Source: Laetiporus sulphureus 93-53 (Eukaryota > Basidiomycota > Agaricomycetes > Polyporales > Laetiporaceae). Taken from it: a stretch of 64,000 nt of DNA. This document shows, one piece after another, positions 45,044 to 56,605 of this stretch (positions within the stretch are counted from its first letter, which is position 1; each line of letters opens with the position of its first letter). Below the pieces are notes generated by a model that saw only the letters and a list, made by a program, of their open reading frames with translations, searched no databases and was not told the origin of the DNA. The DNA lies in the NCBI RefSeq assembly GCF_001632365.1, contig NW_024468522.1:507489-571488 (forward strand), written 5' to 3'. The translations under genes were made by a program, and so were the position numbers.

Positions 45044-47157
45044 GTTCTCTGAGGTCTGGCCAGAGTTCCCATAGACACTGTAATAGTATCTACTCACTCT
45101 CGCATGTACCAGTATTAAGTTTTTTATACATCGCATCTACTGGTTCGTCAAAACACGCGATCGATTTACCTGTTCACCTCAAACAGGGAGTAAGGGAAGT
45201 CCAGACTGAGGCGCTCCTCGATTCAGGAGCATATTCTTGCTACATCAACACACGGCTGGTTNNNNNNNNNNNNNNNNNNNNNNNNNNNNNNNNNNNNNNN
45301 NNNNNNNNNNNNNNNNNNNNNNNNNNNNNNNNNNNNNNNNNNNNNNNNNNNNNNNNNNNNNNNNNNNNNNNNNNNNNNNNNNNNNNNNNNNNNNNNNNNN
45401 NNNNNNNNNNNNNNNNNNNNNNNNNNNNNNNNNNNNNNNNNNNNNNNNNNNNNNNNNNNNNNNNNNNNNNNNNNNNNNNNNNNNNNNNNNNNNNNNNNNN
45501 NNNNNNNNNNNNNNNNNNNNNNNNNNNNNNNNNNNNNNNNNNNNNNNNNNNNNNNNNNNNNNNNNNNNNNNNNNNNNNNNNNNNNNNNNNNNNNNNNNNN
45601 NNNNNNNNNNNNNNNNNNNNNNNNNNNNNNNNNNNNNNNNNNNNNNNNNNNNNNNNNNNNNNNNNNNNNNNNNNNNNNNNNNNNNNNNNNNNNNNNNNNN
45701 NNNNNNNNNNNNNNNNNNNNNNNNNNNNNNNNNNNNNNNNNNNNNNNNNNNNNNNNNNNNNNNNNNNNNNNNNNNNNNNNNNNNNNNNNNNNNNNNNNNN
45801 NNNNNNNNNNNNNNNNNNNNNNNNNNNNNNNNNNNNNNNNNNNNNNNNNNNNNNNNNNNNNNNNNNNNNNNNNNNNNNNNNNNNNNNNNNNNNNNNNNNN
45901 NNNNNNNNNNNNNNNNNNNNNNNNNNNNNNNNNNNNNNNNNNNNNNNNNNNNNNNNNNNNNNNNNNNNNNNNNNNNNNNNNNNNNNNNNNNNNNNNNNNN
46001 NNNNNNNNNNNNNNNNNNNNNNNNNNNNNNNNNNNNNNNNNNNNNNNNNNGCAGCACCCGTTTTCTTCATCAAAAAGAAAGACGGATCACTGAGGCTCAT
46101 ACAAGACTACAGGAACCTCAATGCAGTCACAAAGAAGAACAAGTTCCCAATCTCACGCATTTCGGACCTCATTGACAGACTCTCACATGCTAGCATACTT
46201 ACGAAGCTTGATCTGAGATGGGGGTTCAACAACATAAGGATTAGGGAAGGAGATGAAGAGAAAGCCGCCTTCATTACACATCGTGGCCTCTTCGAACCCA
46301 CTGTAATGTACTTCAGTTTCTGCAATGCTCCTAGCACCTTCCAAACAATGATGAATACAGTCCTCGAAGACTTAATTCGCACTGGAAAGGTGGTAGTCTA
46401 CCTAGATAACATCCTCATATTTACGGACGATCTCGATGAACACCGACGACTAGTGAAAGCAGTTCTACAGTGCCTCCGGGACAATGACTTATATGCCAAA
46501 CCAGAGAAATGCTTCTTTGAACAGTCCTCAATCGAGTATCTTGGCATGATCATCAGCAAGAACTCAGTACAGATGGACCCTGCTAAAGTCGAAGGTGTAC
46601 TTGGCTGGCCCGCACCAACAAAGGTCAAACAAGTACAGGCCTTTTTAGGATTCACGAATTTCTACAGGCGATTTATAAAGGACTTTGCGAAACTCGCACG
46701 ACCTTTAACGCTTCTCACCTGTAAGGACGTGCCCTGGCAATGGAAGGAAGAGCAAGACCAAGCCTTCAGTGCACTTAAAACGGCGTTCACTTCAGCCCCG
46801 ATCCTACAACTCCCCAACGACACTGCACCATACTGTCTAGAGACAGACTCTTCAGACTATGCAACTGGTGCAGTACTTGAACAACTAGGAGAGGACAAGC
46901 TATGGCATCCAGTCGCATACTACTCTAAGTCACTCAACGAACATGAGCGGAACTATGAGATTTATGACAAGGAGATGCTTGCTATTATTCGGGCACTCGA
47001 AGAATACCGGCACTATTTAGAAGGACATCCAGAACCCATTGAGATTTGGTCGGACCATCTCAACCTTACATACTTCCGTCAGGCACAGAAATTATCCCGG
47101 CGCCAAGCGCGCTGGTCATTATTCCTCACCAGATTTAATTTCATTCTCAGTCACTGA
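45044..47157 (+). pseudogene. Element IV protease-RT-RNase H, interrupted by gap and TGA
   Basis: A frame -1 relative to gag begins with the protease motif ALLDSGAYSCYI, then 789 unsequenced bases, then RT (FFIKKKDGSLRLIQDYRNLN, LTKLDLRWGFNNIRI). The catalytic YxDD box reads YLDN: the second Asp is Asn, a single G-to-A change that should abolish polymerase activity. RNase H follows (LETDSSDYATGAV, YDKEMLAIIRALEE, WSDHLNLTYF). The frame stops at TGA 47155-47157, inside the usual HRPGK-type sequence (CGA to TGA), and resumes in phase as integrase. Confidence 0.9.
45262..46050. other. Assembly gap (789 N) in element IV
   Basis: Unsequenced bases between the protease and RT palm. Open frames drawn across it are not evidence. 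Confidence 1.
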
Positions 47158-48480
47158 CCTGGAAAGACTATGCTACGTGCCGATCCTTTGTCCAGGAGGT
47201 CAGACCATGAGAGGGGGGTAGACAGCGACAATTCGAACCAAATGCTGTTAAAACCTGAATTTTTCGCTATCAATGCGATTCGACCCGCTCACGCATCTGA
47301 AGTTGATGATGCTCAACTACTGGAAAGGATCAAGAAGGCACTCACAGACGACATGATGACCAAGGATTATCGTGCACTTTTGACTACAGGACAGCGCAAA
47401 TTTGGGAAAAACCTCACAGAATGGAACTTTGAGCACGGACTGCTGCTCCATCGCGGAAAGGTTTATGTCCCCAAGAATCAACAGCTACGCCTTGACCTAA
47501 TAAAACTCCATCACGACACCTTACCAGCCGGACACCCCGGCAGATTCAAGACGTTGGAGCTTATTACTCAGAATTATTGGTGGCCAGGAATGTCTGTAAT
47601 GGTTAAACAATACGTACAACGTTGCGACAGTTGTCAACGCAACAAGTACTCAAGAGAAAAACCATACGGACTACTACAACCAAACGAGGTATCAGGAGGA
47701 CCATGGGAGATCGTCACAGTAGATCTCATCACACAACTTCCTCCAGCCATGGACTTTAGGGGAGAGAAGAAGACGGCAATACTTGTCATCGTGGACAGAC
47801 TCACGAAGCGAGCGCACTTTTATGCAACGGATGATACAGTCACATCATCACAAGTCGCTAACATATTCTATAACGAAGTCTTCAAACTCCACGGATTGCC
47901 ACGCCAAATTATCTCAGACAGAGGTAATCAATTTGCGAGCAAACTATTCCAGGAGTTTTGTCAGAAGCTCGGTATAAAGTCAACAATGTCCACTGCATAT
48001 CACCCCCAGACAGACGGTCAGACAGAAAGGGTTAACCAGGTGTTGGAACAGTATCTGCGAATGTACTGTAACCATAGACAGAATGATTGGGTCTATTACC
48101 TACCGACAGCAGAATTTTCATACAACAACCAGACCCATGAATCCACCGCACTTTCCCCATTCTTTGTCAAATATGGCCGACATCCAAAAATGGCACCAGA
48201 CGTACACGAATCAATATGTCATCCCTCATTGGAACATCTATTCGCCCACCGATCTGAGGCACAAGAACAGGCAAAGGCAGCATTGGAAGTTTCAGCTTCA
48301 CGAATGAAATGGTACTTTGATGAGAAAAAGGGAGAAGTCCCATTCAAAGTCAGAGATCTAGTTTTACTCAAGGGAAAGGATCTCAGAGTAAAAGTCAAGT
48401 CCGCGAAGCTAGGGCACATAAAACTTCGGACCTTACAAAGTACTTCAGAAGCTAGGCCCAGTCACATTTAAACTGGAACT
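47158..48480 (+). pseudogene. Element IV integrase
   Basis: In phase with RT-RNase H after the TGA. HHCC zinc region (HHDTLPAGHPG...CDSCQRNK), then the DDE triad: Asp in VDLITQLPP, Asp in IISDRGNQFASKL, Glu in HPQTDGQTERVNQ. The C-terminal domain (FKVRDLVLLKGKDL) is cut by a +1 frameshift near 48420-48432; the following sequence ([18 protein letters not shown]) continues in the next phase. The catalytic residues are intact. Confidence 0.9.
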
Positions 48481-49318
48481 GCCTAAGCAAATGAAGGTCC
48501 ACCCAGTCTTCCATGCTAGCAAGTTGATCATGTACCATCAAGACACGGTCGCAAACCGCGAACCCCCAAAGCCCCCAGCCATAGAAATCGAAGGAGAACC
48601 AGAATTCGAAGTTGAGGAAATACTAGACTCAAAGGTTGTAAGGGGAAGGGTCCAATACCTCGTCAAATGGAAAGGCTATGACCATTCTGATGATACATGG
48701 GAACCCTGAACAAATCTTACCAATGCCGATGAACTTCTTCACGAATTCCACAGGCAACACCCAGATGCAGCCAAAGCACCAATCAGGGTCGTCACTTTTG
48801 GTGGAAAACGCTTCGAATTATCCTCATATGAAGTTGCACCGATCTCCACACACCGAATCAATATGTCCGACCATCCAGACGAGTTCTTCCTATATCATAA
48901 GATGACAGATCTCGCCAAATCACTGAAAAAATCCTCAAATGAAGCGGCAGGATGGGATATTTATGCAGCAGAAACGCATGAAATCCCCCCGCATTCACGA
49001 GCTGTGGTAGGAACGGGAGTCACAATTGACCCCTCCAAGCATACCTATACATGAATAGCTCCACGCAGCGGACTGGCTGCATGAGGAATTGATGTGGGCG
49101 CAGGAGTCGTCGATCCAGATTACACTGGGGAACTCAAGGTCGTACTAATCAACACAACAGATTTCGTATTTTCGGTCAAGCCGGGAGATAGAATAGCCCA
49201 AATAATCTTCGAGTATTATGCAGAAGGGCTTCCCTCCTGAAGCTATCAACCGTTGTGAGCAACTAGAAGGGGTAATAAAGGTTTTGGCTCCTCGGGACAA
49301 TGAGCCTTGAGAGGGGGG
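48433..49318 (+). pseudogene. Element IV chromodomain and dUTPase
   Basis: After the frameshift: HPVFHASKL, then the chromodomain ([24 protein letters not shown]...DTWEP), a TGA at 48707, a linker, and dUTPase motifs [36 protein letters not shown] and RGNKGFGSSG. Motif 1 keeps the Asp that element I has lost. TGA codons interrupt the dUTPase at 49052, 49082, 49238 and 49256; 49052 and 49082 fall where element I has Arg or Lys. The polypurine tract and 3' LTR follow. Confidence 0.9.
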
Positions 49319-49321
49319 TAG

Positions 49322-50042
49322 TGTCACAGATTTTCGCCACAAAGTCTGCACGTGACTTTTTTCACACCACAGATCACGTGCTTCACCAATATCTCATGCC
49401 ACTCAGCCACAGATGTGACGCGTAGAGATCAGGTGATAGTCCACATCACATGTTATGGTCCAGACCCGTGGATGATACGGTCGGACCTGTCTATTCCAGG
49501 ATACAATAGAGGCACCCATTTGGGAACAAAGGGAACAAGGACTATTGTTATGCATCGGCCTTCCACTTCCTATTAGTTTAGCCAGAAGCCTAGATAGGTA
49601 CAATGTTCACACCGGAGAACAAAAGGGAAACCAAGATAGGCACGATGTGCACACGCATTACTGCGGCAACCATCGATCTTCCCACTTATTGTTCTACTTC
49701 CGGACATCCTATTGTTTCATGTACAGCCATTCGCTTATACCCGTAGATAGGTAGCTTAGGTAAGATAGCCCGCTGTACATGTATATAAGACCAGCCATGT
49801 AGGGGACGAAACCTCAGATTGTTTCTCCTCATCTACTACCTGTAGCACTCACTGAGCTCACCAGCTCCTTCATATATCTCTCACTCCTCCCTGCATCTGC
49901 CACATCGACCAGTAAGTCAACAGGCTCTTGCACCACATAGGGTTCAGGGGGATACTTTTGGAATCAGGGAGATTAGGGTGGCACGTTCCACGTGACTGCC
50001 CCTTTTTGTCTCTTTGATCTCTTGTCCGGTGTTACCGTGACA
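49322..50042 (+). repeat. 3' LTR of element IV
   Basis: 721 bp, same length and termini as 41788-42508, followed by GTACC. Confidence 0.95.
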
Positions 50043-50047
50043 GTACC
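50043..50047. repeat. Target-site duplication of element IV, right
   Basis: GTACC, identical to 41783-41787. Confidence 0.9.
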
Positions 50048-52273
50048 TCGGGATACTGCCTGCATCCACGTGGTCGAGAACAATGGTATCCAAAAAACTG
50101 CCTTGGTACTTTTGATTTGATCTGACCAGATTATCTTGAGTTGATGAAGAATATGTTATTCTAAAAAATAACCCTTAGGCTGGACGACCACGGGCAATAA
50201 AGGTGGTAACCTATACGCCAAAGCTAGGCACCAAATAACTGAAATTTCCGAAGTTGTTCCTTATAATGGCGCTCAGAGCAGCCAAGGCTTCGAAGTGTGA
50301 AAGGTGTTCCCTCTAATGGCATCTACAGAGCCAGGGCTTTCAACTGATCCTGTTTATCTGGGCCTTTTGTGACCGAGCAGGATATGAATAAAAAGGGAGA
50401 CAGAATTAAGTACAAGGATCCTTTCAGACCCCTGCCAAGCTCTGCTCGGCTGCGTCCACAGCATCATCATAAAGACCCCATCTTTTAATGTTACAAAAGT
50501 TAAAAGGGCTTTATGATAGCCATAGCCCAGATTATCTCGGGGCAGTTGTCATAGGCATGGTACTTCTTTGGCCCTGTTCATCAGCTCAGTACTTCTTCGG
50601 CCATTGTCGTTAATTATGGATTGGAGCAGTTCTCCGCTCACGGATCAGTCCTGACCCTCAATCTGCTTGATCCACTTCCTCGCCAATTCTCTTCATCGGT
50701 TGGACTGTTGAGGTTGGTTGGTTCTGGAGGTCACAAATAAAACAACCTTTGGCTGGGCACCAGGGCAGTGGACCCTAATCTGGAGGTGATGCCTCAAGGG
50801 TGGATGCTCTTTTACACGAGCTCGAAGTGCCTGACCAGGCGAGGTCTTCTTCAGCCAACTTGCTAGTGCTAGCTACTTATAACTATGGAGACAACCTACA
50901 GCAGTCTGCAGTTGTGAGAGGGTCTTAACAGCCTTTGATTATTACACTGCCAGTGTCCAACAACTTCCAAGGGTCTTCTAGTACCCTGGTTCACTGGTCA
51001 TTCCAACTGAGTGTTCCCATAGTTCGTTCTGCCACTAAGTGCCTATTTACTATGTGGCTATGAATAACTAATTCCCTAATAGGTCAGGTTAGCAGCGGAG
51101 ATGAAGGCTGCACCTGGTGCTGCTTTGGCACTGAGCAGGTGTGTTTAGTCCCTCGACATCTGAGGTTACGCAGGTCACACTTTATCAGCAATTCAGATGA
51201 TTGCTGTCCTACAGCATTGAACGGAAGCCCTTTCTCGTGGAGCTCATATGTTGAGATAGCTATCTCACTGAGTTGCCTGCGTGAGACTTTAAAAGGTCCT
51301 CCGAGGTTCAGCGTTTGCTATTAGACAGTAAACTGTCCAGTCACATGGCAGCTAAGGCCAAGGATAGTTTCTATGGGCTTGGCAGCTCCACCGTCAAGAT
51401 CACCGGTGCACTTTAGCTGTGGTGGTTGTCTTATAGCAGTACCCTTTTAAGGAGTGCTGTGTCCCTCTGCCCGAGCTCATTGCACTGTCAACAGGCTGAA
51501 GCCCTCTGTGCCTCAATGGGTTTTAACTGCCCAGTTCTGCAGAGTCCTCTTTCACCAGAGGTTACAGTAAACTTGTGACACATTCTGTGCTGACTTTCGT
51601 GGAGGCTTGTTTAAGGCCTTTTATCTGACTTGTCATGCGCTCATTCATTTTATTGGGGTGGCATCCATAGCCTGCCTTGCCACCTAAGGGCTCTAACAAT
51701 CTCTTCAGTCATTTTTGCCCTGATGCAAGGAGGACGGTGTTCTCGAATAACCTTCAGCACTCCACCTAGACGGTAGACCCATGTGGTGGCTTTATTTTCA
51801 CATGGCTGTCTGCCTACTGTGAGGGAGATCCTACTCCCTGGGGCCCCCCAGCACTGCCTGTGTTGATCTGGGGTTGATGCTCGTCGGGGCTGCCTGCCTT
51901 GTTCTGATGAGTGGTGGTGGTTGCAATGACAGATCTAGGTGTCCTGCCTGGGCGGTGTTGTGGGCTTGAGCCTATGAATGGCCTGCCGGGTATTGTCGTC
52001 GATGTCAGAGTCAGCTTCTTGCTGGTTGTTCGGAGCATCAGGGGTGTCGTTGGCAGATCCTGCCTGGATGTCGCTAAGTGCCCGCTGTCATCAGTCCTTG
52101 GTTTATTGACAGAGGGAAAGTGGAAATGGGATGCCTGAAGTGGCAAATGAGGGTGATATGCATACGACCTGGGCAGTCGCAGCGAGATGAAGGTGATATA
52201 GTGATAGCCAAAGAGAAGTCCGGACTGAGGTGGCTACCAGTGCCCACAGCTCTAAGGAAGCAGTTTCGAGTTA
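50048..52273 (-). other. Element III internal region, 5' part (decayed leader/gag)
   Basis: No intact gag. The longest minus frame (52146-51814, 110 codons) is Thr/Ser/Pro-rich and could be the start of gag. Other frames are short and broken. The stretch next to the LTR is the self-primer site. Confidence 0.5.
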
Positions 52274-52274
52274 G
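52261..52274 (-). other. Self-priming primer-binding site of element III
   Basis: Minus strand CTAACTCGAAACTG, complementary over 14 bases to the LTR segment at 52356-52369, which lies ~30 bp after a TATA on the same strand. Confidence 0.7.
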
Positions 52275-52742
52275 GTTATGGATCTAAAGAACCTGCACAT
52301 TCCACTCTCACCTGACCCGCCAGGGTCCTTTGACTCAAGTAGAAGGGGTGAAGATCTAACTCGAAACTGGGGGGTAGGCCCCAGCTCGAACTAGTATATA
52401 TCTTAGTGGGGTAGGACCCCTGATACCGGGAGTAAGCCCAGCGGTACCCTAATACACAAGATTAGGCCATAGTGGCATGCTATGGTGTGCTATGACGTAG
52501 CCAAGTCCAGACGAGTCTGTAGAAGCCTCGGTGCTTCTACATGGTCTAGGTCTATGATGTCATCGTGACATAGGGTCACGTGGCTTGTGAATGTCCGAGG
52601 GATGTCCAAATGTCCCTTGGTGGTGTGAGTATCCTATGATAGCCACGTGTTGAGTCCCTATATGGTAAGGATATATGGTGAAGTGGTCCAGGCGTCCTAT
52701 CCTTGGAGCGCCTAGAAGGTGGTTACGACGATGATCGTAACA
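52274..52742 (-). repeat. LTR of element III (5' LTR in element orientation)
   Basis: 469 bp. The terminal base next to the primer site differs (G for T on the plus strand) from the other LTR. Confidence 0.9.
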
Positions 52743-52747
52743 CTCAA
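52743..52747. repeat. Target-site duplication of element III, right
   Basis: CTCAA, identical to 38300-38304. Confidence 0.85.
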
Positions 52748-53699
52748 GTTTCGTGCTTACGTAATATTCAAGCGCCCTGTGGCTAACAGATGAATGGCAT
52801 CACCCGACCTTAACTCTATCGTCTTCGCGCCTGTGGAACTGTGGAACACGATGAACAGGCAGGGATTGCAATTCCCGTCCGGCCAAAATTATTGAAGATC
52901 AAATTTTGATTGATCCAGGTGTTCTCTGCCCTGCATTTAATAGCGAAATCTTCGGCCGCACCTCGTCCAACGGGTTCCATGGTGGTTACCTGCTCTCTTC
53001 TACTACGGACCGTCACGGGTCATGCGATCCATCTTAATTTGGAGGAAGTTAATGTGGACCTAGCGTCCGTGAGTCAAATGTAACCCTCTCATCGCTATTC
53101 TTCTGTAGCTCTTCTCTCCCCCAAGTGTCCCAATCCAGGACTTCACATCCGACATCTATCAGCGTGAGTCAGTGACTGAGAGTACCAATCACGCCAGGTA
53201 AGTCCATCTCCGGATTGTCGTGTCGTATTCGGGATTTACGCCAACATTTGGTGCAGGATATGCGCCAGAGCCATCCAGAGACCATCAAGGGTCATGAGCA
53301 TAGCGTATCCATCAAGTTCAAGTTCATGCAAATGGCTGTTATACTAACTCGATCTGTGAATTAATCGTTTCTCCGAAGCCGACAGATCGCGCATCGTAGG
53401 ATTCTTCGGTGATGTGTGCAGAACTTAAGAACACGGACACCTTATCTTCGGGACTGCTCAGGTTTCTTCAGCCTTTCGGTTCAGCACTTCAACGCCAAGA
53501 TACTTTAGCCTGCAAGGCCAATGCTTCCCCTGCGCTTTCGCTGATTTTGCGATGCCTTGCTCTGATGGCGAATTCCGGCACTCAATCGGCCTCAGAGTTT
53601 ATTGCAAGCCAGTAACTGCAATTGATACATGCAGATGACTGAGCAGTTTCCAACACTTATACAATCCGGATAGTAGGCGCCGTATTCAGTCTCGAAATC
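52748..53699. other. Intergenic, no gene supported
   Basis: Short frames only. It may hold further decayed exons of the RING relic that follows, but I could not align any. Confidence 0.4.
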
Positions 53700-53917
53700 T
53701 CGAGGAATCGCGGGAGCTTTATGAATAATCCGTGGAACAAGCCACTAGCAGCCATGTACGGACGAATACTGTGCCATACGAAAAGTAGGTCTCTACGCCA
53801 GAAGCATGGCCAGCGGCTCACCCAGATCTCCAGCTGTATCATCAAAGAGCTGTGCACGGCTCTGTAGTGTCCGATTTGCAAGAAAATGTGGCCATTGCGG
53901 CTAACAGTAGATGTTTG
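53700..53917 (+). pseudogene. Relic of the C2H2/RING gene (last two exons)
   Basis: A first block (to about 53778) encodes NPWNKPLAAMYGRILCHT, aligning with NPCEDPTATMCGHIFCHG of the gene at 24610-26219. After an intron-like gap ending in CCAG at 53832, a second block encodes CIIKELCTAL, a TAG stop, then CPICKKM, aligning with CIIKELATHMHCPACKKV. Exon order and intron position are kept. Several RING zinc ligands are lost (Cys to Trp or Tyr, His to Arg), so the copy is non-functional. Confidence 0.75.
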
Positions 53918-54308
53918 AGTTGCAATAGTGATAAAAGATGTTAGGTCAGAGTGAAGTCGGCTGTTCGAATGTCCATCTTTGTTCTCATAGTATTTGTAAT
54001 AATAAATCATTGTATGCACTCGTAGTCGATATCTCGCAAGATCTCTTTCAGTATCTCAGTCACCACTCACCAATAGCTGCTACTAGGGGTGTCCATCAAC
54101 ATTTTATTTGTTTCTTGCCGTCGGGTTTCAAGGTAGGCATGCAGGCCAAGGTCGTTACGCACATGAGTGCGCGCCACGCTAGCACGGGCGCTATGCACGC
54201 GTGATCGCGTTTGTGGCAATACCCTGACAATACCTCTACCTTTTCTACTTACCGTTGATCAAGGCGTGAATAACGTCTTCAATCGCCTTGTTCTTGCATT
54301 CTCACATC

Positions 54309-56605
54309 ATGTCGCTCGAGACGTACTGGAAACAACGGGAACAGCTCATCCGCGAGGATCGCGCGCAACGCGTCGATACGGCCAGAATCCAGTCTCTGAC
54401 AGAGCTCGAGAAGAGAGCGGATCGCATTGTGCGCGACGTACGTTCTGCCGAGGCGAAGTCGATTTGGGCCATGGACAGCCAGTCGATATTCGATTACAAT
54501 CCAGAGGATGCCACGCCCAATGTCTTCCCGGGAATGGCATTCTTGACAGGTATGTCCGAGCAGGACGCCTTGTGGCACTCAAGTGACAACTATCAGCCCG
54601 AGAGACGGTGATGAAAACGAGACTGTTTCAGATTCTGAGCAAGGTAAGCGAATTCATTGCACCGATTTCAAGGGGCCTCTGGAACTCACGTCCACCGAAG
54701 ATGCCCAAAGGCGCCCTTCTACACATCCATCTCGATGCCACCGTCAATGCTCAGGTCTTGCTTAACCTCGCCGCTGCTCAGCCCAACATGCACGTCCGTG
54801 CGTCAGCCCGCCTGACCATTCGCAACGTCAAAGCTATACTCCCGGAGTTCAGAGCACTTCCACAGAGTGAATTCACTGATCGGACTAGCTTGACGGATGC
54901 ATCGTATACAGGGAATGAGTGGATTCCGCTTCATAAGGCTCGCAAGACGTTCGATGAAACACTCGGCGGTGCCGATGGTTTCGATAGCTGGTGTATCAGC
55001 GCCCTCATGATTAACCCTTCTGAAGCCTACGGCACTCATGACATGCCAACGAAGGTATGTCTCATGTTGTCGATGCGCTGTCAACCCGACTCAAAACCGA
55101 ACATCCTGTAACAGATTTGGGCGAAGTTCTCCAATATATTCCGCATATCTCATGTATGTTTGTCTGTGAGATATCAAAACAGTGACATTGATATAACCTG
55201 TTGGGCAGCCATTGGTGTATTACGCGCCAATATTCGAAGAATACATACGTCTGTTCCTACTTTCTTCTGTAGAGGATGGCATTTCCTTTCTTGAACCTCG
55301 AATCAACTTCTTCCACAAGTAAGTACCGAAACTGCGCATTGCAATTTCGGCCCTGATTTAGACCGCTAGGACCATGGCCGGAGCAGACGGTACAGAGAAC
55401 ATCTCGCATCGAGAGTGGTTCGTGATCTTTGAAAATGTCGTGAATGGCGTCAAAAAAGAATTACGACAACAAGGACGGGAGAACGAGTTCACCGGTGCCA
55501 AGGTATAGTTGGGCTTTATGGTACAAAACCGTCCGTTTGCCGCTGACTGCCAGCGAAGATCATATATACCACGGTGCGGCTCGTCGCGCCGGAGGATCTC
55601 GAATGGTACCTTGAAGACTGTCTACAGCTGAAGAAGGAGTTTCCCCATCTACTTGCAGGTATGTTGCATCTGTCGCATTCTAGCAACAGTGTCGTCTTAT
55701 AATTCGGCTTATCGACAGGCTTCGACCTCGTCGGTCACGAGGACTCCTTGCGTCCGCTCATAGACTATATCGAGCCTCTCACTAGATTTGTCGAACGCCA
55801 AAAGGAACTCGGGATTGACGTGCCTTTCATCTTGCATGCAGGCGAGACGCTCGGTGACGGCAATGCACCAGATATGAACTTGTACGATGCTATTCTCCTT
55901 GGTACCAAACGGATTGGACATGGGTAACTCGCATTGCTACATACGATATCTCATCTGATGAATGCCGCAGGTTTTCACTTGTTAAGCACCCCAAGCTCAT
56001 GGATATTTGCAAGGAGAGGGATATTGCCGTGGAAGTGTGTCCTATCTCGTAAGTGACTTGTCGGGTTTCATAGCTTCTTTGTTTTGACAATTGTGCCGTG
56101 CACATCGTCCAGCAATGAGATTCTGGTACGGTCTTTGTGGATGTTGCATCTGCTCGCAGCTTGTGTGCTGACCTGGAGTGATCCACAGCGTCTGACATCG
56201 TCCATGCCCACACATCCGCTACCGATACTCGTGAACCACGGCGTGCACGTCGCCTTGTGTTCTGACGATCCTGCGATCTTCGGAAACATGGGATTATCGT
56301 TCGACTTCTTCCAGGTCAACCATCTCGTCTTCATCTCGTTGACATTGATAACCTGATTAGCTGCGCCTTGATAGGTACTGGTTGCGAGTGAGGTCACCGG
56401 GTTAATGACCCTTGGCGAGTTCGCTCGTGACAGTATTAAGGTGCAACTGACTTTATTCTCCACAAGAAGACGCATTTCTGAAGACGTTACATGTTAGTAC
56501 TCGTCTCTAGACGATGCAGAGAAGGTACACGCCCTCGCACTCTGGGAAGAGCGCTGGCAGCCATTCCTCCGATGGGTGGTGCAGGAACAAATGACAAGCA
56601 ACTAA
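54309..56605 (+). CDS. ADGF/CECR1-type adenosine deaminase
   Basis: Thirteen exons join in frame to 539 residues: 54309-54549, 54597-54643, 54701-55054, 55115-55153, 55209-55318, 55370-55502, 55559-55658, 55719-55923, 55971-56048, 56113-56125 (13 nt), 56189-56314, 56375-56440, 56498-56605. All introns are GT-AG. The metal-dependent deaminase signature is complete: HIHLD (His104, His106), HAGETLGDG (His381, Glu384), RIGHG (His409) and the metal Asp in CSDDPAIFG (Asp466/467). The N-terminal ADGF-type helix (YWKQREQLIREDR) is present. The family converts adenosine or deoxyadenosine to inosine derivatives. Unlike animal ADGFs it has no signal peptide (starts MSLETYWKQ), so it should be intracellular. 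Confidence 0.9.

Larger units (their letters stand above)
41788..50042 (+). mobile_element. Element IV: full-length dUTPase chromovirus nested in element III
   Basis: Both LTRs are 721 bp (41788-42508 and 49322-50042), beginning TGTCACAG and ending CGTGACA, with a 5-bp duplication GTACC. Order on the plus strand: 5' LTR, self-complementary primer site, gag, protease-RT-RNase H (partly lost in a gap), integrase, chromodomain, dUTPase, polypurine tract (49309-49321), 3' LTR. The element is dead: several nonsense codons, one frameshift near 48430 and a mutated RT active site. The LTRs differ at about 31 positions of 721, all but one transitions (hand count). Confidence 0.95.
38305..52742 (-). 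mobile_element. Element III: degraded LTR retrotransposon, interrupted by element IV
   Basis: Two direct 469-bp LTRs (38305-38773 and 52274-52742) are flanked by a 5-bp duplication CTCAA (38300-38304 and 52743-52747). LTR ends are TGTTA...TAACA. Orientation is minus: beside the right LTR the minus strand reads CTAACTCGAAACTG (52261-52274). This is the exact complement of CAGTTTCGAGTTAG inside the LTR (52356-52369), which starts ~30 bp downstream of a minus-strand TATATA (about 52395-52401). That is a Tf1-type self-priming arrangement. Without element IV the internal region is about 5.2 kb, the size of a Gypsy element, but coding frames are broken. One coding-like minus frame runs from about 39180 to its stop at 38785 (contains FHRCLEWWRKRHLIQ). 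Confidence 0.85.

Noticed and set aside
45237..46175. Alternative long frames across the second gap
   Set aside because: Artefacts of translating N; the real frame is the protease-RT frame seen on both sides.
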